Assembly (NCBI GenBank): GCA_029203105.1
Contig: CP119318.1
Location: 4,788,501 to 4,852,500, forward strand
Length of the DNA: 64,000 nucleotides
Reading direction: 5' to 3'
Source of the DNA: Candidatus Kaistia colombiensis
Lineage (GTDB): Bacteria > Pseudomonadota > Alphaproteobacteria > Rhizobiales > Kaistiaceae
Part shown: piece by piece, positions 1-10,271 of the stretch
How the letters are laid out: each line of letters starts with the position of its first letter
Numbering within the stretch: position 1 is the stretch's first letter
Position numbers and translations under genes: made by a program
The notes under the pieces: model-generated
Databases searched by the model: none
Seen by the model: only the letters and a program-made list of their open reading frames with translations
Told to the model about the DNA's origin: nothing

Positions 1-251
1 TGCGGCTGGCGTTCGGCGAAGACAAGCGCTTCGCGCTGGTCGAAGGCGTGGTTGCCCGTCGTGATGACATCAGCGCCGGCATCGAGCACGTCGCGCACGA
101 TGTCCTCGGTGATGCCGAAGCCACCGGCCGCGTTCTCACCATTGATGACGACGAAATCGAGCTTGTAGCGATCGATCAGGCCCGGCAGCCGCTCGATCAC
201 GGCATTCCGTCCCGTCCGCCCCACGATATCGCCCAGAAACAGCAGTCGCAC
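1..251 (-). CDS. YmdB-family metallophosphoesterase, N-terminal part (gene runs off the window)
   Basis: Read on the minus strand from a GTG at 251, the first 83 codons encode a calcineurin-like phosphoesterase of the YmdB type (TIGR00282-like). Metal-binding signatures are visible in order: LFLGDIVG at the very N-terminus, INGENAAGG in the middle, and TTGNHAFD near the window edge. Family members hydrolyse 2',3'-cyclic nucleotides or related phosphodiesters in the cytoplasm. The start is GTG, with no in-frame ATG near it. It lies 18 bases downstream of the 5-formyltetrahydrofolate cyclo-ligase stop, on the same strand, so the two are probably co-transcribed. The C-terminal two thirds lie outside the window. 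Confidence 0.85.
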   Translation of the reverse strand, partial: MRLLFLGDIVGRTGRNAVIERLPGLIDRYKLDFVVINGENAAGGFGITEDIVRDVLDAGADVITTGNHAFDQREALVFAERQP

Positions 252-269
252 GCAAACCCCCTTGATCGG

Positions 270-842
270 TCAGCCAAGCTTTGGCGCAGCGATCAGTTCG
301 TCCTCGGTCAGGATGTAATCGAGGGGGATGTCGTGCGGCTCAAAGGGGACTTTGTCGACCTCCTGCACCGCGAAGGCAAGCCCAACCAGCAAAGGTTGCG
401 CGCCGGAAGCGACCAGGCCGGCGACGGCGCGATCGTAATGACCCTTGCCGTAACCGATCCGATGCCCGCGCCGGTCGAAGGCGGCGAGTGGCAGGATGAC
501 GATGTCGGGAATGACGAAAGGCGCGGCGACAGAAGGACCGACCGTGCCGAAGCCGGCCGGCTCGAGCACCGCCCCCACCTCCCAGCGCCGGAACAGCAGC
601 GTCTCCGCATCGAGCAGAACCGGCAGCGCGATCGCCGCGCCGGCGCGCCGCGCCCGTTCCAGCAGTGGTCTCGGATCGGCCTCGCTGCGGATCGGCCAAT
701 AGCCGGAAACAATGCGACCCGGCTGGTCGAACAGCGACCCGGCGTGGCGGAGGATCCGGCCGCCGGCGGCGGCGCGCGCAGACAGATCGACCGCGTCGCG
801 TCGGGCAAGGGCGGCGGCGCGAAGCTGATTCTTGTTCGTCAC
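270..842 (-). CDS. 5-formyltetrahydrofolate cyclo-ligase
   Basis: A 190-residue cytoplasmic enzyme that converts 5-formyl-THF and ATP to 5,10-methenyl-THF, returning the stored folate to one-carbon metabolism. The N-terminus is basic (MTNKNQLRAAALARRDAV). The family signature is seen near the C-terminal third as PLAAFDRRGHRIGYGKGHYD, which holds the ATP/phosphate-binding GxGKGxYD element. Length is usual for the family. It lies directly after a 6S RNA gene and zapA. The zapA-6S-cyclo-ligase order is a well-known bacterial arrangement and supports both the RNA and the protein call. It probably shares a transcript with the downstream YmdB-type gene. Confidence 0.95.
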   Translation of the reverse strand: MTNKNQLRAAALARRDAVDLSARAAAGGRILRHAGSLFDQPGRIVSGYWPIRSEADPRPLLERARRAGAAIALPVLLDAETLLFRRWEVGAVLEPAGFGTVGPSVAAPFVIPDIVILPLAAFDRRGHRIGYGKGHYDRAVAGLVASGAQPLLVGLAFAVQEVDKVPFEPHDIPLDYILTEDELIAAPKLG

Positions 843-873
843 GGCAACGCAAAGGCTGGAAGGAAGAAGAGGT

Positions 874-1033
874 GGCGAGCCACGATGGGCCGATGGAGTG
901 ATCGATCCCGGGAACCTACAGCGTAGGTGGGCGCCGTATGTCCGGAACCAGGGCTCCGGTCAGGGACAGCTCCCTTTTGGATCGATAAGGCCCCGGGGAA
1001 TTGTGAGCTCCTGTCGCACCGCGCAGCCTCGCC
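874..1033 (-). ncRNA. ssrS: 6S RNA
   Basis: The minus strand between zapA and the cyclo-ligase carries a typical 6S RNA. The ends pair (GGCGAG at 1028-1033 with CTCGCC at 874-879). Inside are the alphaproteobacterial blocks CCCCGGGGCCTTATCGATCC, GGGAGCTGTCCC, and the complementary return strand with GGTTCCCGGGATCGATCA, so the molecule folds into a long hairpin with a central bubble. About 160 nt is the expected size. 6S RNA mimics open promoter DNA and sequesters the housekeeping sigma RNA polymerase in stationary phase. Position next to the cyclo-ligase gene is the conserved one. The ends were set by the terminal helix and the promoter just upstream, not measured. Confidence 0.85.
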
Positions 1034-1040
1034 GACAACA

Positions 1041-1046
1041 AATATA
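1041..1046 (-). promoter_or_regulatory. -10 element of the 6S RNA promoter
   Basis: On the minus strand a TATATT hexamer lies seven bases before the predicted 5' end of 6S RNA (about 1034). A matching -35 is weak. Confidence 0.5.
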
Positions 1047-1136
1047 GGGGAGCGCGAGCCGCTTAGCCAGCAATCTCGACGCGATGTGCGCAGGAAGATT
1101 TCCTGCGACCGGTCTTGCGGCCGCGACCGCACCGGA

Positions 1137-1508
1137 TCAGTCGCGCTTGTCGACGGAAACGAGCTTCTGGGCCAGGGTTTCGAGGCGGCCGGCCGCCTGG
1201 TCGATGGCCCGGGCGATGCTCGCCTCGGATTCCTCGAAGCGGGAGACCACGGCCGTCTTGGTCTCGTTGACGGCGGCGAGTTCCGCCTCGAGCCGACGGA
1301 TGCGGCGATGCGCCTCGGCCAGGTCGTCGCCCATGGTGATCGCCGCCATGACGGTCAGGCGCTGGTCGCCGATCTCGCCAAAGCTCTGGCGCAACTGGCC
1401 GATGATCTCGTTCAGCCGGTCGGCCAGGCCCTCGAGATGGGCCTCCTGGCCGTCGTCGCAGGCCATGCGGTAGGTTTTGCCGTTAATCGTTACATTGACC
1501 TGCGGCAT
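1137..1508 (-). CDS. zapA: Cell division protein ZapA
   Basis: A 123-residue protein that bundles FtsZ protofilaments at the division site in the cytoplasm. The N-terminal globular part begins with MPQVNVTINGKTYRMACDDG, the classic ZapA start. A HLEGLADRLNEIIGQLRQ helix and a long C-terminal coiled coil (about residues 65-120, rich in E, A, R and L) follow. The length is slightly above the E. coli protein because of this tail. It precedes 6S RNA on the same strand and follows a DUF4164 coiled-coil gene, the usual rhizobial order. Confidence 0.93.
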   Translation of the reverse strand: MPQVNVTINGKTYRMACDDGQEAHLEGLADRLNEIIGQLRQSFGEIGDQRLTVMAAITMGDDLAEAHRRIRRLEAELAAVNETKTAVVSRFEESEASIARAIDQAAGRLETLAQKLVSVDKRD

Positions 1509-1570
1509 TGTTTCTCCCGTCGGGCCCGTTCACCGCTTCCGTACATCGGCGAACGACCCTAGCTCCTTGG

Positions 1571-1619
1571 TTGATCGCGTTTTCTTCACGCGAACCGGTA
1601 CCCACTCGCTCGAAAACGC
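1571..1619 (+). repeat. Dispersed intergenic repeat, copy 1 (gaaccggtacccact type)
   Basis: Contains TTTTCTTCACGCGAACCGG followed by TACCCACTCGCTCGAAAACG. The same sequence, inverted and nearly identical, occurs at 44325-44375, and a shorter diverged form at 12691-12726. It ends one base before the DUF4164 stop codon (minus strand), between that gene and zapA. Confidence 0.7.
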
Positions 1620-1620
1620 G

Positions 1621-1902
1621 TCAGCCGTCGTGCCGTTCGAGCACGGAGCGAATCGTTTCCATGGCGGCGACGAGTCGGCGGGAAACTTCCTTGTTGGCCT
1701 CTTCCAGCCGTTCGGAGCGGGCTTCCGCCGCGTCGACGGATTGCGCCAGCCGCGAGCGATCGAGGCCGATGCGCTGCATTTCGGTTTCGATCTCGCCGAG
1801 CCGCGCGCCGGCGTTGAGCCGGCGGTCGACCGCGCCCTCCAGCCCGTCCAGCGCCGCGCTCAAGCGCCGCAACGCACCGTCAATGGGCGACGCCCCTCGC
1901 AT
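1621..1902 (-). CDS. DUF4164-family small coiled-coil protein
   Basis: About 93 residues from the ATG at 1902 (MRGASPIDGALRRL); an upstream in-frame ATG at 1950 would add 16 residues of less typical composition. Almost the whole protein is predicted coiled coil, with heptad-like runs such as LEEANKEVSRRLVAAMETI. No enzymatic motif is present. DUF4164 proteins are small alphaproteobacterial proteins repeatedly found beside zapA, so a part in division or the cell envelope is a context guess only. A dispersed repeat lies directly after the stop. Confidence 0.75.
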   Translation of the reverse strand: MRGASPIDGALRRLSAALDGLEGAVDRRLNAGARLGEIETEMQRIGLDRSRLAQSVDAAEARSERLEEANKEVSRRLVAAMETIRSVLERHDG

Positions 1903-2190
1903 TGTGGCGGAATCTCCCTGATGCAGCCGGCCAGAAATTGTCCCGGACATTAGGCAGGCCCGAAACAGGGCGTCAATGGCCTATCCGGCAACGGGCATTT
2001 TCCGCGAATTTCCGGGGCGCGCGCCGGTTGTGCGGCGTGGTCACGAGATTGACTCACCAAGGTGGTCTGTTATTTGTCGCAGCGCCTTTCCGCGACGGTC
2101 GGCGGCCGGGTACAGACCCCCACAAAACAACGAGGCCGCTCGCTGCTCGACCAGTGAGCAGCGGTCCGGCCCACAAGCGTGGAAGCAGAT

Positions 2191-4160
2191 ATGACAGCTC
2201 CTGAGACTCACAAGCGCATGGCGAACGCCATCCGTGCGCTCGCGATGGATTCGGTCGAAAAGGCCAAGTCCGGTCATCCCGGCATGCCGATGGGCGCGCC
2301 GACGTCGCCACCGTGCTGTTCACGCGCTTCCTGAAATACGACGCCGCCGATCCGCGCTGGCCGGATCGCGACCGCTTCGTCCTCTCGGCCGGCCACGGCT
2401 CGATGCTGCTCTACGCCCTGCTCTATCTCACCGGCACCAAGGCATGCACGCTCGCCGAGCTGCAGAATTTCCGCCAGCTCGCTCGAAGACGCCGGGCCAT
2501 CCCGAGAACTTCGAGACGCCGGGCGTCGAGACCACCACCGGCCCGCTCGGCCAGGGTCTCGCCACTGTCGGTCGGCTTGGCGCTGGCCGAGCGCATGCTC
2601 GCCGCCGAATATCGGCACGAGCTCGTCGATCACCACACCTATGTGCTCGCTCGCGACGGCGACCTGATGGAGGGCGTCAGCCAGGAGGCGATCGCGCTCG
2701 CCGGCCACCAGAAGCTGAACAAGCTGATCGTGCTCTGGGACGACAACGGCATCTCCATCGACGGCCCGCTGACCTCTCCGACATCGTCGACCAGGTCGCG
2801 CGCTTCAAGGCGCTGCGGCTGGAACGCCGAGCGCGTCGACGGCCATCGATCCCGAGGCGATCGCGGCCGCCATCCGCGCGCGCCCAGAAGTCCGAACGCC
2901 CGACCATGATCGCCTGCAAGACGATCATCGGCTTCGGCGCCCCGAAGAAGGCCGGCACCTCCAAGGCCCATGGCGAGCCGCTCGGCGCCGAGGAACTCGC
3001 CGCCGCCAAGCAAGGCGCTCGGCTGGCGGCCCCGTTCGAGGTCCCGGCCGACGTGCTCAAGCCTGGCGCGCGCCGGCAAGCGGCCGGCGCCCGCTGCCAG
3101 GACTGGACGAAGCGCTTCGCCGCCTCCGACGCAAGCGCGGCCGAGTTCGAGCGCCGCCTGCCCACGAGCGTCCCGGCCAAGCTCGACAAGGCGCCTCGCG
3201 CCACAAGAAGGCGCTGTCGCCGAGCCGCCGACCGTCGCCACCCGCAAGGCCTCGCGAACTGGCGCTCGAAGGCATCGCGCCGTGGTGCCGGAGCTGGTGA
3301 TGGCTCGGCCGACCTGACCCCGTCGAACAACACCCGCACCAAGGCCGCGCCGACTTCACGCCGAAGACCCCGAAGGGCCGCTACGTCCGCTACGGCATCC
3401 GCGAGCATCGGCATGGCGGCGGCGATGAACGGCATCGCGCTGCATGGCGGCTTCATCCCCTACGGCGGCACCTTCCTCGTCTTCACCGACTATGCCCGCC
3501 CGCCGATGCGCCTGCGGCGCTGATGGCATGCCGCGTCGATCTACGTCATGACGCATGACTCGATCGGCCTCGGCGAGGACGGCCCGACCCACCAGCCGGT
3601 CGAGCACCTCGCCGCGCTGCGCGCCATGCCGAACATGCGCGTCTTCCGCCCGGCCGACGCCGTCGAGACGGCCGAAGCCTGGCAGATCGCGCTGGAGCGA
3701 CCGACGGCCCGACCGTGCTGGCGCTGTCGCGCCAGAACCTGCCGCCGCTGCGCACCGACGCATCCGAGAACAAGCTCGGCCAAGGGCGCCTACGAGCTGC
3801 CGGCGCCGAGGCGGCAAGGCCGGTCACGCTCTTCGCCTCGGGTTCCGAGGTCGAGATCGCCGTCGCCGCGCGCAAGCGCTCGCCGAGAAGGGCGTCCGGC
3901 CCGCGTCGTCTCGGTCCCGTCGCTTCGAGCTGTCTCTGAGGCAGGACGACGCCACCAGGCGGCGATCATCGGCATTCGCCCGGTGCAAGATCGCGGTCGA
4001 AGCCGGCCATCCGCTTCGGCTGGGACGCGTGATCGGCCAGACGGCATCTTCATCGGCATGAACGGCTTCGGCGCCAGCGCGCCGGCCGACAGGAGCTCTA
4101 TCAGCATTTCGGCATCACGGCGGAGGCATGCGCCGAGCCGCGCATGGAGCCAACGGCTGA
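2191..4160 (+). pseudogene. tkt: Transketolase, split by many one-base indels (probably sequence error)
   Basis: Starts at ATG 2191 ([20 protein letters not shown]). Pieced together across frames, the protein is a full transketolase: [10 protein letters not shown] near residue 30, [15 protein letters not shown] with the catalytic His, GPLGQGLA, the thiamine-diphosphate motif [11 protein letters not shown]...DDNG, then [19 protein letters not shown] and the C-terminal FGASAP segment, about 655 residues in all. It exchanges two-carbon units between sugar phosphates using thiamine diphosphate and magnesium. At least fifteen frame changes are needed, most repaired by one G or C. It heads the tkt-gap-pgk-fba cluster. 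Since the amino-acid signal is uninterrupted, I favour assembly error over true loss. The end is approximate. Confidence 0.85.
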
Positions 4161-4218
4161 TATCGGCAGCCGGAACACGAACTTGCCCGCGGCCTGGCGC
4201 GCGCCCGGCCGACATTGA

Positions 4219-5259
<1,041 letters not shown>

Positions 5260-5318
5260 CAAGCGGTCGGATCGTCCAAAGACGATTTGATCCGGCGAAA
5301 CCAGATCAGCTAGAAATG

Positions 5319-5345
5319 GATGGCCCGGACGCGTTCCGGGCCATC
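5319..5345 (+). repeat. Intergenic hairpin between gap and pgk
   Basis: An 11-bp perfect stem (GATGGCCCGGA / TCCGGGCCATC) with a 5-base loop and no following T-run. It is more likely an mRNA processing or stability element within the gap-pgk transcript than a terminator. Confidence 0.55.
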
Positions 5346-5387
5346 TGCACATTGGAGGGCGATCCCGCCCTGTAGGAGAGAGCGCGC

Positions 5388-6587
5388 ATGTCGACCTTCC
5401 GGACCCTCGATACCGCCGACATCAAGGGCAAGCGCGTCCTGGTCCGCGTCGACCTGAACGTCCCGATGAAGGACGGCATGGTCTCGGACGACACGCGCAT
5501 CCGCGCCATCCTGCCGACGGTCCGTGACGTGTCGAAGCGTGGCGGCAAGGCGATCCTGCTGGCGCATTTCGGCCGCCCCAAGGGCGAGCGTGTGCCGGAC
5601 ATGTCGCTGGCCCCCGTCGTGCCGGCACTGGAAACCCTGCTCGGCCGCCCGGTCGCCTTCGCCAATGATTGCATCGGCGACGACGCCGCGCAGGCGATCG
5701 CCAAAATGTCGGACGGCGACGTGCTGCTTCTCGAAAACACCCGCTTCCACAAGGGCGAAGAGAAGAACGATCCGATCTTCACCGCCGCGCTCGCCGAACT
5801 CGGCGACATCTATGTGAACGACGCCTTCTCGGCCGCCCACCGCGCCCATTCCTCGACCGAGGGCCTTGCCCACCAGCTTCCCGCCTATGCCGGCCGCGCC
5901 ATGCAGGCCGAGTTGGAGGCGCTGGAGAAGGCGCTGACCAGCCCGCAGCGGCCGGTGATCGCGCTGGTTGGCGGCGCCAAGGTTTCGTCCAAGATCGAGC
6001 TGCTGGAAAACCTCGTCACCAAGGTCGACGCGCTGGTGATCGGCGGCGGCATGGCCAACACCTTCCTGCATGCCGAGGGCTATTCGGTCGGCAAGTCGCT
6101 CTGCGAGAAGGACCTGGCCGACACCGCCCGCCGCATTCTGATCAAGGCGCAGCAATCCAACTGCGCCATCATCCTGCCGGTCGATGCGACGGTCGCCTAT
6201 CACTTCCAGGCGCACACCCCGACCCAGACCTATGGCATCGACGCGATTCCCGAGGACGGCATGATCCTCGACGTCGGCGGCCTGTCGATCGAGCGCATCA
6301 ACGCCGCCATCGACGAGGCCTCGACCCTGGTCTGGAACGGTCCGCTCGGCGCCTTCGAGATGGAGCCTTTCGACCGCGGAACCGTCGAGGTGGCTCGCCA
6401 CGCGGCCAAGCGCACCAAGGCGGGCAACCTGCTGTCGGTCGCCGGTGGCGGCGACACGGTGGCGGCACTCAACCACGCCGGCGTCGCCGACGACTTCACC
6501 TATGTCTCGGCGGCGGGTGGCGCCTTCCTCGAATGGCTCGAAGGCAAGCCCCTGCCCGGCGTCGAAGTGCTGCGGCAGAACGGCTGA
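5388..6587 (+). CDS. pgk: Phosphoglycerate kinase
   Basis: An intact 399-residue cytoplasmic enzyme that transfers phosphate between 1,3-bisphosphoglycerate and ADP. Signatures are the N-terminal substrate site [15 protein letters not shown], the FGRPKG loop ([18 protein letters not shown]), [15 protein letters not shown], the hinge/nucleotide region [18 protein letters not shown], and the C-terminal [13 protein letters not shown] glycine loop. The length is standard. ATG 5388 is preceded by a GGAGAG ribosome site. It lies between the frameshifted gap and fba on the same strand. Its perfect frame contrasts sharply with the two genes before it. Confidence 0.98.
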   Translation: MSTFRTLDTADIKGKRVLVRVDLNVPMKDGMVSDDTRIRAILPTVRDVSKRGGKAILLAHFGRPKGERVPDMSLAPVVPALETLLGRPVAFANDCIGDDAAQAIAKMSDGDVLLLENTRFHKGEEKNDPIFTAALAELGDIYVNDAFSAAHRAHSSTEGLAHQLPAYAGRAMQAELEALEKALTSPQRPVIALVGGAKVSSKIELLENLVTKVDALVIGGGMANTFLHAEGYSVGKSLCEKDLADTARRILIKAQQSNCAIILPVDATVAYHFQAHTPTQTYGIDAIPEDGMILDVGGLSIERINAAIDEASTLVWNGPLGAFEMEPFDRGTVEVARHAAKRTKAGNLLSVAGGGDTVAALNHAGVADDFTYVSAAGGAFLEWLEGKPLPGVEVLRQNG

Positions 6588-6642
6588 GTATCCCGCATCG
6601 CAACCAAGCAATTCGCGCTAACGTTGCGATAATTTGATCGGT

Positions 6643-6690
6643 AAAATTAAACAACTTCCGAGTTTTGACGACTCGGAAGGGTTTAATTTT
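6643..6690. terminator. Large AT-rich two-part hairpin between pgk and fba
   Basis: AAAATTAAAC (6643-6652) pairs with GTTTAATTTT (6681-6690), and inside it CTTCCGAG (6655-6662) pairs with CTCGGAAG (6672-6679), with a small internal bulge and a 9-base loop. The outer arms provide A- and T-runs on both strands, so it could end transcripts in either direction. An operator function is also possible. Confidence 0.6.
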
Positions 6691-6774
6691 GCAGTGCAAA
6701 ACCTATCCTGACGCGCTATGCAGCCCCGGACGGCCTGGACGGTCCAGGACCGCGTTTGGAAGAGATCGCACCGC

Positions 6775-7806
6775 ATGACCGAAAGCCTTCAGGATATTGC
6801 CCGTCGTCTGGTCGCACCCGGAAAGGGCATCCTCGCGGCTGATGAAAGCTCGAGCACGATCAAGAAGCGGTTCGATACCATCGGGCTCGAATCGACGGCT
6901 GACAATCGCCGCGACTATCGCGAGATGCTGTTCTCGGCCGAAACCGCGATGCGCGAGCATATCTCCGGCGTCATCCTGTTCGACGAGACGATCCGCCAGT
7001 CGGCGCGCGACGGCCGGCCGCTGGTCCAGCTGATCCAGGCCAACGGCTCGATCCCCGGCATCAAGGTCGACATGGGCGCCAAGCCGCTCGCCCTTTATCC
7101 GGGCGAAACCGTCACCGAGGGCCTCGACGGCCTGCGCGAGCGTCTGGTCGAGTACTACAAGCTCGGCGCGCGCTTCGCCAAGTGGCGCGGCGTGATCACC
7201 ATCGGCGAGAGCCTGCCGACGCCGGGCGCGCTCTCGGCCAATGCCCATGCGCTGGCCCGCTATGCGGCGCTCTGCCAGGAAAACGGCATCGTCCCGATCG
7301 TCGAGCCGGAAGTCCTGATGGACAATCCGAACGCCACCCACACGATCGAGACCTGCCAGACGGTGACCGAGGCGACGCTCGCCGCGGTGTTCGAGGAACT
7401 GGAGCGGGCGCGCGTCGACCTGACCGGCATGATCCTGAAGCCGAACATGGTCGTCCCCGGCAAGGATAGCGGCCAGAATGCCTCGACGACGGAAGTCGCC
7501 GAACGCACCGTCGCCGCCTTCCACGCCACCGTCCCGACCAGCGTTCCCGGCATCGCCTTCCTGTCGGGCGGCCAGTCGGACGTGCTGGCGACCGAGCATC
7601 TGTCGCGCATCAACCAGGTTCCGAACCGTCCCTGGACGATCACCTTCTCCTATGGCCGCGCGCTGCAGGCAGCGGCGCTCAAGGCCTGGGGCGGCAAGCC
7701 CGAGAACGTCGCCGCCGGCCAGGCCGCCTTCCTGCATCGCAGCCGGATGAACGGTCTCGCCGCGCTCGGCAAGTGGACGCCGGAGCTTGAGCGCGAGATC
7801 GCCTGA
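6775..7806 (+). CDS. fba: Fructose-bisphosphate aldolase, class I
   Basis: A 343-residue Schiff-base aldolase that cleaves fructose 1,6-bisphosphate to the triose phosphates. The start is taken at ATG 6775 (MTESLQDIARRLVAPGKGIL); the in-frame ATG at 6718 would add an atypical basic leader. Visible are the substrate block ILAADESSSTIKKRFDTIG, the KWRGV strand, and GMILKPNMVVPGKDS, which contains the Schiff-base Lys, followed by the C-terminal ALKAWGGKPENV segment typical of class I enzymes. Class I rather than class II is clear from the absence of zinc His motifs. Fourth gene of the tkt-gap-pgk-fba cluster, but separated from pgk by a large hairpin and so possibly separately controlled. Confidence 0.95.
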   Translation: MTESLQDIARRLVAPGKGILAADESSSTIKKRFDTIGLESTADNRRDYREMLFSAETAMREHISGVILFDETIRQSARDGRPLVQLIQANGSIPGIKVDMGAKPLALYPGETVTEGLDGLRERLVEYYKLGARFAKWRGVITIGESLPTPGALSANAHALARYAALCQENGIVPIVEPEVLMDNPNATHTIETCQTVTEATLAAVFEELERARVDLTGMILKPNMVVPGKDSGQNASTTEVAERTVAAFHATVPTSVPGIAFLSGGQSDVLATEHLSRINQVPNRPWTITFSYGRALQAAALKAWGGKPENVAAGQAAFLHRSRMNGLAALGKWTPELEREIA

Positions 7807-7827
7807 CGCCGTCGGACGGCAGAGACG

Positions 7828-7866
7828 GAAAGTCCGTCATGACGCACGCATGCGTTAAGGACTTTC
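7828..7866 (+). terminator. Hairpin after fba, possible terminator
   Basis: GAAAGTCC (7828-7835) pairs with GGACTTTC (7859-7866), and the loop holds a second palindrome (ACGCATGCGT). Only a weak T-rich tail follows. Confidence 0.4.
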
Positions 7867-8050
7867 TATCCTCTGTCAAATCACGCTAAACCTTGATCCT
7901 CGGAACGCGGCGCGGCTCGATCGCGCCGCGTTCCGGAACAAGATTTGGCACTCTCGAACCGGACTCGGCGCGTCACTTCGGCCAACTGAAACCGATCTGG
8001 CCAGGGCGTGCGAGGGCGAAACGAGACGCAGCGTGATCCGGCGGAAAACG

Positions 8051-9063
8051 ATGGCAAGAGACTTCGACCCCTACAAACTTGCCAGCCCGCAGGTCTATCT
8101 CTGGCGGATGATCGTTTTCCTGATCATCGCGGCCTTCGTGGCGATGATCCTCTACCGCCAGGTCTACAGTTCCTTCCTCGCCAACCCGGCCCTGAACGGC
8201 GTCATCATCGGCGTGCTGGTCATCGGCATCCTGCTGGCCTTCCGGCAGGTGATCCGCATCTTCCCGGAAGTCCGCTGGGTCAACGGCTTCCGCAATGCCG
8301 ACCGGCTCGATCGAGCTCGGAGCGCGCGCCGGTGCTGCTGGCGCCGATGGCGGCGCTCCTCGGCGACCGCCTCGGCCGCATGTCGATCTCGACGCCAGAC
8401 GATGCGCTCGGTGCTCGACTCGATCCTGCACCCGCCTCGACGAGGATCGCGACACGTCGCGCTACCTCACCGGCCTGCTGATCTTCCTCGGCCTGCTCGG
8501 CACCTTCTGGGGCCTGCTCGAGACGGTCGGCTCCGTCGGACGTCATCCCAGCCGCTGCGGCACCGGCGACAGCCGGCGTGCTCTTCGAGGAGCTGAAGAG
8601 CCGGCCTCTGCCGGGCCGCTCGCCGGCATGGGCACGTCGTTCTCGTCCTCGCTGTTCGGCCTCGCCGGCTCGCTGATCCTCGGCTTCCTCGACCTGCAGG
8701 CCGGCCAGGCGCAGAACCGCTTCCAACGAGACTCGAGATCTGGCTCGCGGCACCGTCACCGCTCTACGACGCCGGCGCTCGCCACCTGCGCGACGGGCGC
8801 CTCGCGCGGTCGAGGATCCCGCGTCGCCGTCGAACGCTCGACCGCTGCGTGCATGAGCCGAGCGGCGGCTCCGGCAAGGCCGCGCCGCGACCGCGCCATC
8901 CAACCTCGCCGAGGGCATCCAGGGCCTGGTCAGCACATGCGCTCGCGAGCAGCAGCTCGATCCGCGACTGGGTCGAGGCGCAGGCCGCCAGCAGCGACGA
9001 AATCGCGACGCCTGCTCGAGCTGCTCGCCAGGACCACTCGAGCAACCGGCGGACGAATACGGG
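8051..9063 (+). pseudogene. MotA/TolQ/ExbB-type proton-channel protein, split by indels (probably sequence error)
   Basis: ATG 8051 begins MARDFDPYKLASPQVYLWRM. A hydrophobic segment (MIVFLIIAAFVAMILY) and a second (NGVIIGVLVIGILLAF) follow. The frame then changes repeatedly, but the typical channel core can still be read: RYLTGLLIFLGLLGTFWGLL, then PLAGMGTSFSSSLFGLAGSL and LGFLDLQAGQAQNRF. These match the conserved two-helix region of MotA/TolQ/ExbB proteins, inner-membrane channels driven by proton flow. Its partner is the OmpA-type gene directly downstream. The C-terminal end is approximate because the frame is unclear between 8730 and 9060. The pair is probably not the flagellar stator, since no flagellar gene is nearby. 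Confidence 0.7.
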
Positions 9064-10075
9064 ATGGCGCTGTGCCCGCCGCCGCGCAGGCCAGCGAGTC
9101 GATTCTGGCCCGGCTTCGTCGACGCGCTGTCGACGCTGCTGCTCGGCATCATCTTCCTGCTGACCGTCTTCGTGCTCGGCCAGTTCCTGCTCGCCGCGAG
9201 ATCACCGGCAAGGACACCGCGCTGAAGCGCCTCAACGGCAGATCGCCGAGCTGACCGACCTGCTCGCCTGGAGCGGTCCGGCAACCGTCCGCCAGGACGA
9301 GCTCGCCACTCTGCAGGCGAGCCTGCCCGCGCCGAGGCGAGCGCGACCGCCTGAAGGCGCGGCCGATCGACGGCCAGCCGCCGCTCGGCCGAGCGGCCAG
9401 ATCGCCATCGCACGCAAGGCGCTCGACAGCGAGAAGCAGCTCGTCAGCCCGGGCGCAGGCGCAGGTCGAGCTCGTCAACCAGCAGATCGCCGCGCTCCGC
9501 CGCCAGATCGCGCGCGCTGGAAGAAGCGCTCGCGGCTTCCGAGAAGCGCGACACGCGAGAGCCAGGCCAAGCATCGCCGATCTCGGCTCGCCGCCTCAAC
9601 GTGGCGCTGGCGCAGCGCGTGCAGGAGCTGCGCGCTACCGCTCCGACTTCTTCGGCCGCCTGCGCAGATCCTCGGCACCGGCCCGACATCCGCGTCGTCG
9701 GCGACCGCTTCGTCTTCCAGTCCGAGGTGCTGTTCGACGTCCGGCCAGGCCGAGCTCAAGCGAGAGGGCCGGGCGAGCTCGACAAGCTCGCCGACGCGCT
9801 CGGTGCTGGAAGGGCGAGATCCCGCCGACATCCCTGGGTGCTGCGCGTCGACGGCCACACCGACGCCCGCCCGCTCCGGTCCGGCCGCTTCCGCACAACT
9901 GGGACCTGTCGTCGGCGCGCGCCATCGCCGTGGTGCGAGTTCCTGGTCGTCAGGGCGTGCCGCCGACCATCGCGTCGCCGCCGGCTTCGGCGAGTTCCAG
10001 CCCCTGGTCCAGGGCAATGACGACGCCGCCTACTCGCGCAACCGCCGCATCGAGCTGAAGCTGACCGAACGGTAG
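9064..10075 (+). pseudogene. MotB/OmpA-type peptidoglycan-binding partner protein, split by indels (probably sequence error)
   Basis: ATG 9064 starts a short cytoplasmic tail followed by a single membrane segment (FVDALSTLLLGIIFLLTVFV). A long coiled coil follows (pieces such as ELATLQASLA, LVNQQIAALRRQIAALEEAL and ESQAKIADL). The C-terminus is an OmpA-like domain: DIRVVGDRFVFQSEVLFD, VDGHTDARPL, and GFGEFQPLVQGNDDAAYSRN with the last ORF part (9803-10075) in a clean frame. Such proteins anchor a proton channel to peptidoglycan. Ten or more frame breaks are needed. The architecture (TM, coiled coil, OmpA) is typical of a pair found widely in Hyphomicrobiales; the function is unknown to me. 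Confidence 0.72.
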
Positions 10076-10103
10076 TACCCTGGACGGGATGACGCCCTCT
10101 GCC

Positions 10104-10214
10104 GTCATCCCGGACGCATCGAAGCGGAGATCCGGAATCCATTCGGCCGGATTCTTGGGAGGCTCCACATCTTGCGCTTCGGCTGGATGGATCCCGGGTC
10201 AAGCCCGGGATGAC
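10104..10214. repeat. Rhizobial-type palindromic intergenic repeat
   Basis: Bounded by GTCATCCC (10104-10111) and GGGATGAC (10207-10214), with an inner palindrome TCCCGGGTCAAGCCCGGGA at 10192-10210. This wording is a common dispersed repeat in alphaproteobacterial intergenic DNA. It lies between two convergent genes. Confidence 0.7.
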
Positions 10215-10271
10215 GGCGCGCGCGGGGCAAGCGCAGCCGCTACATTTCGTGACATCGTCGCCGCCTGAAGC

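Noticed and set aside
5310..6611. A 433-codon open frame on the minus strand opposite pgk
   Set aside because: It is the antisense shadow of the highly conserved pgk; the composition is that of a high-GC reverse frame and shows no motif.
6703..7737. A 344-codon open frame opposite fba
   Set aside because: Antisense shadow of a verified aldolase gene; no family similarity.
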